In this document: positions 24,186 through 34,397 of the stretch, in pieces
Layout of the letters: every line of letters starts with the position of its first letter
Position numbering within the stretch: the stretch's first letter is position 1
Assembly (NCBI RefSeq): GCF_019393635.1
Contig: NC_057866.1
Location: 434,001-498,000, forward strand
DNA: 64,000 nucleotides
Source: Dromiciops gliroides
Taxonomy: Eukaryota > Chordata > Mammalia > Microbiotheria > Microbiotheriidae
Reading direction: 5' to 3'
Notes under the pieces: generated by a model
What the model was told of the DNA's origin: nothing
Database searches by the model: none
Seen by the model: the letters and a program-made list of their open reading frames with translations, nothing else
Position numbers and translations under genes: made by a program

Positions 24186-25975
24186 TCTATATATATATAT
24201 ACTTGTCATATTAAAAATGACACTTCCTTGCCCATACTTTGGGTTTAGTATAAATGAGTTATGTATTTGTCAAAGGCTTCTCTCCACAGAGACTACAGGC
24301 CACTGTTACTGTATCTTTAAGATCTAGATGGAATGCAGAAGAAACAAAACCAGTTGGTTGGCCAACCGTTTTATAGTTATAGTTTGTAACTGTGGGGTTT
24401 CATTTTTCAGAGGAATGAACCCTAGCTCAGAAAAACTGAGCACCCACCCAAGCTTGGACACTTACCATTTTGTGTGGACCTCCCTGGGCCTCTGTTTTCT
24501 CATCTGTAAATGAGGGGTTGGCCTAGTAGGCCTTAGCCGACCCTTCTAGCTCTAGGTCTGAGATAAACTGTGGTGGAAAGGAGGAAGGAAGGGAAGAATG
24601 CTTCTGCTGAGAATGGTCCTTACTATTTTATAGCAAAGAGACAGTCTTCCTGTGGTGATTGGAGAGCAAATGAAGAAGATGGGGAGATGGGAGATGGAGG
24701 GCTTGTCTAATGGTGGTGCTTTCCACCTTCCCCCTTATGAAGAGGATGATGGGTATGAGTCAAACAGAGCCATGCTCTTTATAAATGTCATTACAGTGAA
24801 GTGACTGGCCCTCACGTTTCTCTCAGATTCAATATTGGAAATTCAAGGCAGGGACTTGTCGGGGAAAATGCAGTTACCTACAGCATATGTGCCGTGTTCT
24901 GCTTAATGCCAACCCAAGTGGTAGCTCATGGACCTTGCTTCCAGAAACACATGATGGTACTGTCTTCTTATGGCTTGTGAAGGAACTAGTTCCTGTTGGA
25001 ATGTCCTCATGATGTGGGAGCAAAAGCCTTTTTAATTGTCCCCTGAGTCAGAATTGAGGCATATGTACAAACACTCAGCTGAAGCACCCTTTTCTTCCCT
25101 TCAGCTGGGAGCAACTGGGTAGGACAGCCAGGTCAGTGGGCACCTCTATTTCTCCTGTCTCTGCTGTGGCCCCTCCTTCCTGATCCTACATCAGCGAGAA
25201 GCTAAAGCAGCTCTGACAGATCCGAAGAGTCCTTAGACGCCCAACTGGGTCTGGTCACTTCTGGGAGTCACAGTAGCTGATGCCACTGAGGAGCCGGCTC
25301 TGGGGGGGACTTGCTTGGACAAGCCCAGCAGTGAATCATCTTGGCAGACCAGAGAAAGGGCTTTGGAATAAAGGGAGCAGCTCAGCCATGAGGTATGCCA
25401 CCCCCAGGATGGAAACTGAGGTGGGGGGGGGGCAGTGGTCCTTCAGTCCTCACTATGCTTTCTCAGTAAACATCTCTCTGGAAAAAACAAAAGTCTCTCA
25501 ATTGATTTGTTGATATCGGGAGATGGTGATTGGTGATTGATATTGGGGAGAACATACTGGGATGGGGTTTATGAACCATAGGACTGGAAAAAAAAAACCC
25601 AGACCTTCAGGGTACCTCTAGAACCCTGAGGGGAGAGGGGAGAGAGGTCTGGCGACCAACCTGAGAGTGTGACTGGTGGAGTGGCAGAGTGAATCCAGAG
25701 CTTAATGTGGGACTACACAGTAGCTGTCTTTGTCTTGTAGTTTATTTCATTATTAGTACAATGACTTAATCCTAGAAGATTCAGATATTTAATATGAAAA
25801 ACTATTAGTGGAAAAGGGAACTTCTCTATTAAATCAATCATTTATAATAAATTGGAGGGACTCAGGGTAACGGATTACCTAATGAGAAAGAGGTTTCCAT
25901 TTTATTTATTAATGAAGGAATATCCAAATACACTCCTGGATTATTTTAGAGATGATGATATTAAGAATAAATGTG
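22060..25975. other. Mostly unrecognised intergenic DNA with simple repeats
   Basis: No gene or exon recognised. Contents noted: AT-rich 22140-22230; CA/TA-rich simple sequence 23970-24045; (TC)n then (TA)n 24120-24200; a MIR-like 3' half near 24460-24575 (GGGCCTCTGTTTTCTCATCT). A direct repeat of about 45 bp at 24043 and 25537 shares GATATTGGGGAGAACA and TTATGAACCA. Confidence 0.5.
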
Positions 25976-26118
25976 GGGCAGCTAGGTAGCACAGTGGATA
26001 AAGCACTGGCCCTGGATTCAGGAGTACTTGAGTTCAAATCCAGCCTCAGACACTTGGCACTTACTAGCTGTGTGACCCTGGGCAAGTCACTTAACCCTCA
26101 TTGTCCCACCACAAAAAT
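25976..26118 (+). mobile_element. WSINE1-type SINE
   Basis: Sense copy with a short A tail, just upstream of the WDR70 retrocopy. Confidence 0.88.
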
Positions 26119-26129
26119 ATGGGCAGAGC

Positions 26130-26900
26130 TGGGTGGGCATACTGGGGTCTGGGTCTGTGCCTGTGCCAGGAGCCACCATGGAAGCCTCTAGAGGAAGCCA
26201 TGGGACTGATATGTAACTGACCTGGAGCTGGCTTCCACCATGAGCTTCACCAGGTTTGGAAAGAAAGCTAGGACATTTGATGTAGAAGCCATGTTTGAGC
26301 AAACCTGAAGAACAGCTGTGAAAAGCAGAAAAGTTTTGGAAGCCAAAGAGAAAGAGGAAGAAGAACTGCAGAAAGAGAGAGGATGAAGAAGGCAACAGGA
26401 AGGTAATGAGCCCTTCAGGCTCAAGTCTGGCCCAGAGAGCAGTGGAAGGGAAGGGAGTTTTAATGGAGAATTACAGGGCCCCCTTTGCCATCCCTTTGCC
26501 ACCCAAAGACAATCCAAAGATGCAGATGAACTCATATCTCCCCCACTCCTGCCAGGGTGCCAGGAGAGTAATGATGATGATGCAATACAAGATGAAATTA
26601 ACCCTGTCAGGAAATCACTTCTGCTTTGGGTCGGCTCGATGCCGTCTTCAGTCTGGACTCCTCAGGTGCCTGTCTGGAAGAGGATTGGATTATGGTGCTA
26701 AATTTTGGGTTGTGCCAGGGTCCAGTCTCTTCAGCCCTGTGCTAGTCACCAAGCTAAGTCACTACAGTATAGCAACACAGAAGATGTGCTTCTTGTGGTG
26801 TCCAGAAACTCCCAGGCCACAGTGCTTGACACAGATGGCTTCCCAGTGATGGGAAAATGTGTGAAACAGAGACCAGCATATGCATGGTCGTCACCCAGCT
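26130..26900 (+). pseudogene. WDR70: Processed pseudogene of WDR70, 3'-truncated
   Basis: The intact gene encodes a WD40-repeat nuclear protein. Here 26239-26345 reads FGKKARTFDVEAMFEQT, then a stop, then RTAVKSRKVLEAKEKEEEE, matching the WDR70 N-terminus (recalled as FGKKARTFDLEAMFEQT). After low-similarity proline-rich sequence, 26720-26850 reads SLQPCASHQAKSLQYSNTE and later LLVVSRNSQATVLDTDGF, matching the first WD repeat area. These segments are joined without introns and lie in different frames, so it is a retrocopy with at least three breaks, lost beyond about residue 250. A MIR-like SINE follows at 26927. It is not expected to be functional. Confidence 0.8.
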
Positions 26901-26926
26901 TCGCTCTTAGTACTGTATCCAAGCAG

Positions 26927-27165
26927 CTATGGCACTTGGGGGACACAGTGCTCTACTTGGAGTCAGGAAGACCTGAGTTCAAATGCTGCCTCAGACTTTC
27001 TCACTGTGACACTGGGCAGCCACTAAACTTCCTAGCCTCAGTTTACTCATCTGTCAGATGAGGATTTACACCACACAGAGTGATATGAGGATCAAAGGAG
27101 ATTTTACATATGTAAAGCTCTTTGCAAAACTTAAAATACCATATGTGTTAGCTGTTGTTTGTAAA
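26927..27165 (+). mobile_element. MIR/THER-like SINE
   Basis: Head GAGTCAGGAAGACCTGAGTT, middle GCCTCAGTTTACTCATCTGT and tail GTAAAGCTCTTTGCAAAACT all present in order. Confidence 0.8.
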
Positions 27166-27188
27166 TTTGTTTTTATCTCAATTTCCTT

Positions 27189-27339
27189 TTTTCTTGGGGG
27201 GGGGGGCATGGCAATGAGCATTAAGTGACTTGCCCAGGGTCACACAACTAGTAAGTGTCAAATGTCTGAGGCCAGATTTGAACTCAGGTCCTCCTGAATT
27301 CAGGGTTGATGCTTCATCCACTGTGCCATCTAGCTGCCC
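27189..27339 (-). mobile_element. WSINE1-type SINE, antisense
   Basis: Target duplication CTCAATTTCCTTT (27177-27188 region and 27340-27352). Confidence 0.9.
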
Positions 27340-27539
27340 CTCAATTTCCTTTGACTTAAAGGCTGAAATTTGTAACTTTGTAACTCAATCATTAGGGTGC
27401 TTTTTTAAAAAACATTTTAAATTTATTTATTTATTTTAGTTTTCAACATTTGTTTAGATCAGATTTCCAATTTCAAATTTTTCTCCTTCCCTCCCTTCCC
27501 TCCCTCCCCACCTCCTCTAGACAGCAGGTAATCTGATAT

Positions 27540-27540
<1 letters not shown>

Positions 27541-27602
<62 letters not shown>

Positions 27603-27620
27603 CATACATACATATATATA
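27541..27620. repeat. (TA)n microsatellite inside L1 3' UTR
   Basis: About 28 uninterrupted TA units followed by (CATA)n. The full-length L1 has TATATAT/GTGTAT at the same relative place (40,185-40,250), so the tract grew from an L1-intrinsic seed. Confidence 0.9.
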
Positions 27621-28465
27621 AAATAACATAAACACATTTTCTGCATTAGTCATGTTATACGAGAAGAATCAGAGCAAAAAGGAAAAACCTCAAAAAGAGA
27701 AACAGCACCAAAACAAAAGAAATAGTATGATCCAATCAGCGTCCATATTCCATAGTTCCTTTTATTTTTTCTGGATTTGAGAACCTTTTCCATCATGAGT
27801 CCTTTGGAACTTTCTTTGTACCATTGGATTGGTGAGAAGAATCTAGTCTATCATAGTTGATCAACGCATAATGTTGATGATACTGTGTACAATGTTCTCT
27901 TGGTTCTGCTCTTCTCACTCATCATCAGTTCATGCAAGTCCTTCCAGGTTTCTCTGAAATCTGCCTGCTCATTATTTCTACAGCACAATAGCATTCCATT
28001 ACATTCATATACCACAACTTGTTCAGTCATTCCCCAATTGATGGGCACCCCCTCAATTTCCAATTCCTGGCCACCACAAAAGAACAACTATAAATATTTT
28101 TGTACATGTGGGTCCTTTTCCCTTTTCCATGATGTCTTTGGGGGAAAGACCCTAAAGTGGTATTGCTGGGTCAAAGGGTATGCACAGCTTTATAGCCCTT
28201 TGGGCATAATTCCAAATTGCTCTCCAGAATGGTTGGATCAGTTCACAGCTCCACCAACAATGCATTAATGTTCCAATTTTTCCACAGCTTCTCCAACATT
28301 TATTATTTTCCCTTTTTTGTCATATTAGCCAATCTGCATAGGTGTCAGGTGGTACCTCAGAGTTGTTTTAATTTGCATCTCTCTAATCAATAGTGAGTTA
28401 GAGCATTTTTTCATATGGGAAAAGATAGCTTTGATTTATTACTTCATCAGAAAACTGCCTGTTCA

Positions 28466-28617
28466 GAGGGCCAATTAAGTGGCACAGTGGATAAAGCACT
28501 GGCCCTGGATTCAGGAGGACCTGAATTCAAATCTGGCCTCAGACACTTAATATTAGCTGGTGTGACTCTGGGCAAGTCACTTAACCCTCATTGCCCCACA
28601 AAAAAAATAAATTAAAA
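28466..28617 (+). mobile_element. WSINE1-type SINE
   Basis: Target duplication AGAAAACTGCCTGTTCA (28449-28465 and, one base different, 28618-28634). Confidence 0.92.
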
Positions 28618-30099
28618 AGAAAACTGCTTGTTCATATCTTTTGACCATTTCTCAATTGGGAATGACTTGGATTCTTATAATTTGATTTAGTTCCCTATAT
28701 ATTTTAGAAATGAGGCCTTTATCAGAAGTACTGGCCATAAAAATTATTTCCCAGATTTCTGCCTCCCTTCTAATTTTGGCTGCATTGCTTCTGTTTGTAC
28801 AAAACCTTTTTAATTTAATGTAATTAAAGTCATCCATTTTGCATCTCATAAAATTCTCTATCTCTTGTTTGGTCATGAACTGTTCTCCTTTCCAAAGATC
28901 TGAAAGACTATTCCGTCTTCTCCTAATTTACCTACGGTATCACCTCTTATGTCTAAATCATGTACCCATTTTGACCTCATAAGGTGTAAGATGTTGATCT
29001 ATGCCTAATTTTCTGCCATACTATCTTCCAGTTTTCCCAGCAGTTTTTGTCAAATACTGAATTCCTATCCCAGAAGCTGGAGTCTTTGGGTTTATCAACA
29101 GTACATTACTAATGTCATTTACTACTGTGTCTCCTGTGCCTAACCTATTCCATTGATCCTCCACTCTATTTCCTAGCAGTATCATATAGTTTTGATGACT
29201 GCCACTTTATAGTTAGAGCTTCAGATTTAGTACAGCTAACCCACCTTCCTGTGCATTTTTTTCATTATTTCCCTTGATATTCTTGATTTTTTTTTCAAGA
29301 TGAATTTTGTTATTATTTTTTCTAGCTCTATAAAATAATTTCAGGTAGTCTGATTGGTATGGCACTGAATAAGTAAATTAATTTAGGTAGGATTGTCATT
29401 TTTTATCATATTAGCTCAGCCTATCCATGAGCAATTGATATCTTTCCAATTATTTAGATCTGATTTGATTTGTGTGAAAAGTGTTTTGTAATTGTGTTCA
29501 TAGAGGTTCCTGGTTTGTCTTGGCAAGTAGACTCCCAAATATTTTATATTATCTACTGTTACTTTAAATGAATTTCTCTTTCTATCTCTTGCTGCTGGAC
29601 TTTGTTGGTCATGTATAGAAATGCTGATTATTTGTGTGGATTTATTTTGTATCCTGCTACTTTGCTAAAGTTGTTAATTGTTTCAAGTAATTTTTGAGTT
29701 GATTCTCTAGGATTTCTCTAAGTATACATCACATCATCTGCAAAGAGTGATAGTTTTGTTTCCTCCTTGCCAATTCTAATTCCTTTAATTCCTTTTCTTC
29801 TCTGATTGCTAAAGCTAACATTTCTAGTACAATATTAAATAATAGAGGTGATAATGGACATCCCTGTTTCAGTCCTGATCTTATTGGGAATGCCTCTAAC
29901 TTATCTCCATTACATATAATGCTTGCTGATGGTTTTAGGTAGATACTGCTCATTATTTTAAGGAAAGCTCCACTTATTCCTAAGCTCTCCAGTGTTTTTA
30001 TTAGGAATGGGTGCCTGTATTTTGTCAAAAGCTTTCTCTTAGGGTGCTCTTTAAAATCTCTTAGGGCCAAAGACTTACATTCAATTGCATTCACTTAAA

Positions 30100-30648
30100 C
30101 AGTTTTTATGCATCTACTATGTTTTATTAGGCAATAAATTATGTCCCACTTGAGTGACTTAAGTAATCTGTGAATTTTGATCAGATTTGTGTGATGTCCC
30201 TGCAGGACCAAAACTCCTATATAAAGACAGAAAGAATCTTATCTAATAAATTTGAAAAAGAATCAATGCAGAAATGAGTTGAGTGGAAAGCAAAGGGGTG
30301 ACCTACAAGTAAGTGTAACCTGGAGTTCTCTTCTTTTTCCTTTTCTTTGTTCATTTGGATGTTCCTCCCTACCCCTTTGGCCCTTGATAGATGAGCAATG
30401 TTCCAAGCCCTTGCTCCTGGCCTTTGCCTTCACTATCTTACCTTAAGTAGCCTTTTGTGCTTTCCCTTTCCAAGAAATGTCACTCTCTTGGTCCTTCTGC
30501 CCACCCCACCCCCCAGCCCCATATTGTCACAGCTTTGGCATTAATTTAGTTCTTGACTCCTGTTTACTCCATATCTTGCTATTTCCACCTACACAGCACT
30601 TCTGGTCTCTGCTCCCTCCTTTCTACTCATATGGCCACCACCTCATTT
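30100..30648. other. Unrecognised spacer
   Basis: About 550 bp, pyrimidine-rich from 30330. Some phrases (TTGTGCTTTCCCTTTCCAAG) suggest a decayed L2, but nothing can be firmly called. Confidence 0.4.
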
Positions 30649-30796
30649 TTTTTTTCTTTCTGCAGGGCAATGAGGGTTAAGTGACTTGCCCAGAGTCACA
30701 CAGCTAGTAAGTGTCAAGTGTCTGAGGCTGGATTTGAATTCAGGTCCTCCTGAATCCAGGGCCAGTGCTCCATCCCTGCGCCACCTAGCTGCCCCT
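30649..30796 (-). mobile_element. WSINE1-type SINE, antisense
   Basis: Complete antisense copy with a short T tail. Confidence 0.9.
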
Positions 30797-30904
30797 TTAG
30801 CACTCATTAAGCATTTTACTTTGTCAAAAATTGAGGCAGGGGCAGGGGGGAAGCACTCTACCACATTCTTTTTATGAGATAAATATAATCCTAATATCTA
30901 AATT

Positions 30905-31335
30905 GTGGTTGTTCAGTCATTTCAGTAATGTCTGACTCTTCTTGGCCCCCTATTTGAAATTTTCTTAGCAAAGATACTGGAGTGGTTTGCCATTTTCTTT
31001 TCTAGCTCATTTTTGTGGGGTTTTTTTGTTTTGGGGGGTGGGTTTGGTGAGGCAATTGGGGTTAAATGACTTGCCCAGGGTCACACAGCTAGTAAGTGTT
31101 AAGTGTCCCTTGAGGCCAGATTTGAAATCAGGGTCCTCCTGACTCCAGGGCCAGTGCTCTATCCACTGCACCACCTAGCTGCCCCTCTAGCTCATTTTTA
31201 TAGATGAGAAAACTGAGACAGTCTTAAAGACTGTCCAAAGTCACCCAGAGCCAGTAAGTATCTCAGGCTGGGTTTGAACTCAGGTCTTCCTGACTCCAGA
31301 CTAGGTGCTCTATCTACTGTGCATCTAGCTGAAGG
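30905..31335 (-). mobile_element. Composite marsupial SINE, antisense, split by another SINE
   Basis: Begins TTGTTCAGTCATTTCAGTAA then TGTCTGACTCTTCTTGG and GATACTGGAGTGGTTTGCCA, then a CORE head in reverse ending GTGCTCTATCTACTGTGCAT. A younger SINE (31015-31185) lies in the middle. Confidence 0.75.
31015..31185 (-). mobile_element. WSINE1-type SINE, antisense, inside a SINE
   Basis: Target duplication TCTAGCTCATTTTT at 31001-31014 and 31186-31199. Confidence 0.92.
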
Positions 31336-31389
31336 ATAAAAGGAAGCAAAGAAGGAGAAATCAAGATTAATACCAATGATGAACATTGA

Positions 31390-31630
31390 CCTCAAAATTT
31401 TCAAATAAAATCCCATCAAACAGGACTACAGAAATTCATCAAGAAATCAATTTATCATGAACAACCTGGATTTATAGCAGGGATGCAAGGCTGGTTCAAC
31501 TATGAGTTCAATAATAATCATATAGTTCAACAATACATTAATCATATTAAAAGCAAAAAACATCCAAACACATGGTTATCTTAATTTACACATAAATTTT
31601 ACAATTACACATGAGAAAATAATTACTAAT
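31390..31630 (+). mobile_element. Old L1 ORF2 fragment (RT)
   Basis: GGATTTATAGCAGGGATGCA and AGGCTGGTTCAACTATGAG encode the region matching [13 protein letters not shown] of the younger L1. Decayed beyond about 31560. Confidence 0.7.
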
Positions 31631-32260
31631 AATGGATTTCTTGGGGAACGCAGGGTTCGGTTTCCCAGTGCTTCCTCTCCCCCCTTCCCGCTCCCCATAA
31701 CTCCAGACAGTCCAGTTCTTGAGAAACTTCAGCAAACCTTATTTGGGACAAACCCAAGGGAACAAAAGAAATGGCTATAGAGTCTTTTGTCTAGGTCAGT
31801 GAAGGACTGATGGGATCAAAGCACACCTAGAGAATGGATTTTGCCTTTGTCCTTCAGGGAGGTTCCTTTGCATTCTTCTCCTTGATGTCATCTGTAGAGT
31901 TCATTTTACTGTAGACCACCCTGAAGTCATGTCAACCAGTGGAATTGAATGATGGTAATCAATGAGCTTTGACCAATGGATGGTCACCTTCCTCTATGGA
32001 AAAGGCCATGAGTTTCCTCTCTTGCACCCACTTGGCTCTCCCTCTTAGAAGACTGTACATCTGGTAGGTCTTCTGAACTCTCGGGTCTGCTATGGTTTTT
32101 CTCGGGCTCAGGCTAACTAGCATGCCAAAGCTCTCTCCCTGCTTTCTCTACCTTGTGGCCTGAGACCATGAAAAGTTAGGGAGATATGCAGTCAATCCTT
32201 TACTGGTATTATAATATTAATAAAATGCTTACCCCAAACTGGTACAATAGCGATAGCAAT
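31631..32260. other. Unclassified insertion between L1 pieces, possibly an LTR (fossil)
   Basis: About 620 bp unlike its L1 neighbours. On minus it begins with AAACCGAACCCTGCGTTCCC-type sequence and has AATATTATAATACC/ATTAATAAA-like A/T motifs near one end. Clean LTR ends and a target duplication were not found. Could be a solo LTR or other old sequence. Confidence 0.3.
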
Positions 32261-32264
32261 TAAA

Positions 32265-33467
32265 AAGCTAGTCCACTGTTGGTGGAGTTGTGGAAAGATC
32301 CAACCATTCTGGAAAGCAATTTGGAACTATAAGGGCTCTAGAACTGTGCATACCCTTTGATCCAGCAATACCGCTGCTGGGTTTATATCCCAAAGACATC
32401 CCCAAAAAGAGAAAAAGATCTAATTGTACAAAAATGTTTCTAGCAGCTCTTTTTGTGGTGGCTAAGAATTGGAAATCAAAGGAATGCCCATCCACTGGGG
32501 TGTGGTAAAATATGAAAGTTTTTAACAGTCGGTTAGGATAACTGAAAGACGCCAGTTTTTGAAGGACCACCCTTTTGGGGAAGAGACGAACAGTCCGCCT
32601 GCTGCGCACGTCAGACTGCCTGCGGGACTCGACTTCCGGGGTGGAGAGAACGGAAGGGAGGCTTTTGCCTGCTTGGAGGGACTCCTGACGGCGCGGCACA
32701 GACTCTCTCTCTCCAAAGGTGGCCTTTTCGGTTTGGTGAGTTTTTATAAGGAATATAGACTAAGCTTAGACTTAAGACGATTTGTATTGTGTTTCTACTT
32801 TCCTATCCTTCTAATCAACATCACCTTGTGACTACCATAACAATAAATAAAAAGGTCTATCTAGAAAACCAAAAGCTTCTTCCAGTTACTAGTTTGGGAG
32901 ATAAATTAAGGGAAAGGTTAAGTAGGGGAGATTTATGATCTAATATCCAATTTTAAATCTCACAGGGGAAAGGCTAAACAAGCTGTGGTATGTGATGGTG
33001 ATGGAATATTATTGTGCTCTAAGAAATGACAAACAGGATGATTTCAGAAAGGACTGGAAAGACTTGTATGAGCTGATGTATAGGAAAGTGAACAAAACCA
33101 GGAGAACATTGTGCACAGAGACAGCCATGTTGTTTGGTGAAGAACTGTGGAAAGACTTGACTATTCTCAACAATACAAGGATCTAAGCCAGTCCAAAGGA
33201 CTATAGATGAAACATATCATCCACCTCCAGAGAAAGGAACTGATATTGATGGAACAGACTGAAGCAGGCGATTGTTTCATTCTTCTGTCATTTTTTTCTT
33301 TTAAATCAAGTTTTCTTGTACAAAATGACGAATAGGGTATGTTTGACATAATCATACACATACACCCATAAACTGATTGCTGGCCACTTCAGGGAGGGGG
33401 GAGGGGAGAGGGATAAAAATTGGAACCCAAACTATAAATAAAAATATTTCTTACCATTTTAAAAAGT
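32265..33467 (+). mobile_element. L1 3' UTR, sense, split by a solo LTR
   Basis: 32265-32500 (GTTGGTGGAGTTGTGGAAAG, TTTGATCCAGCAATACCGCT) and 32965-33467 (GGCTAAACAAGCTGTGGTAT to a short A-rich tail) join smoothly once the LTR is removed. Confidence 0.85.
32501..32964 (+). mobile_element. Solo LTR (fossil) with 4-bp target duplication
   Basis: Starts TGTGGTAAAATATGAAAG and ends TTTAAATCTCACA, flanked by GGGG at 32497-32500 and 32965-32968. A poly(A) signal (AATAAATAAA near 32842) sets plus orientation. The start matches the LTR at 14706, so the two may be related. No internal viral region adjoins. Class I-like by its ends and duplication length. Confidence 0.8.
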
Positions 33468-33594
33468 ATCACTCTAATACCAAAGGCAAGTATAATATGC
33501 AATGGTCTATATAGAAGCTTTCCCAGTAAATACAGAAACAAAACAAGGAGGCCCACTCTCTATTCTTTGATATAGATCTAGAAATGCTAGCACA

Positions 33595-33742
33595 GGGGGC
33601 AGCTAAGTGGCATAGTGGATAAAGCACTGGCCTTGGATTCAGAAGGACCTGAGTTCAGATCTGACCTCAGACACTTGACATTTACTAGCTGTGTGACCCT
33701 GTGCAAGTCACTTAACCCTCATTGCCACGCAAAAAAAATAAA
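33595..33742 (+). mobile_element. WSINE1-type SINE
   Basis: Complete sense copy in the old L1, upstream of the young L1. Confidence 0.9.
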
Positions 33743-34397
33743 TAACGTTGTTAAAAAACAATAATGTTACCAACGTTAACTTAGCATTTTAATGCTATGC
33801 CAAACTATCAAAAGAAACCTTACAGGCGGAGCCAAGATGGCGGAGAGGAAGCAGCAAGCTGCCTGAGCTCTCCTTCTGTTCCCTCAAAACGAACATTAAA
33901 TCAAGCCTCTGGACGGATTCTGAAACTACAGAACCTGCAAAGAGACAGAGAGACACAGTCCTCCAACCAGAGATAATTTAGAAGACTTCAGGAAAAGGTC
34001 GGTCTGACTCGGGCAAAAGGGAGGCCCAGCGCAGGGCAGCAACCCAGCGCCGAGGGGGTCGGGGCAAATCAGCAGGAGCTGCGGGTCACAGCCGAACAAC
34101 GGAGGCTCCCGGAACCTGGTTCAAAAATCTGGTGGCCAAGAAGGACAGTGGAAAAACTTACCTGCACCGGCCGAGAGGGCCACGAACGGCGGGATCAGAC
34201 GCCGGGGTCTGGTGCCTGGCTGGCCGAGCACAATCAGACAGGAAGTGCAGGACAGGGGATCTCCACACACCATAAAGGCCTCAGAGTAAAAGCCCGGTCA
34301 CACAGCACCTATACACCTGCACAAGAAGCCCAAAACAGGGACCCTGGTGCCCCCAGAGCAGACCTCAACTTAAAGAATAAATAAATAAGCTGCAATA

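Larger units (their letters stand above)
27405..30038 (-). mobile_element. 5'-truncated L1, antisense, ORF2 from RT to 3' end
   Basis: Target duplication TTAGGGTGCT at about 27392-27401 and 30039-30048 bounds a 2.6-kb antisense L1. Its 5' end (right) holds RT motifs on minus: [18 protein letters not shown] and [20 protein letters not shown] (about 29820-30010). Several frames are broken. A (TA)n tract sits in the 3' UTR and a SINE lies at 28466-28617. It is one of the better preserved L1s here. Confidence 0.9.

Noticed and set aside
31631-32260. Firm LTR call
   Set aside because: No TG..CA ends with duplicated target could be found, so it is listed only as unclassified.
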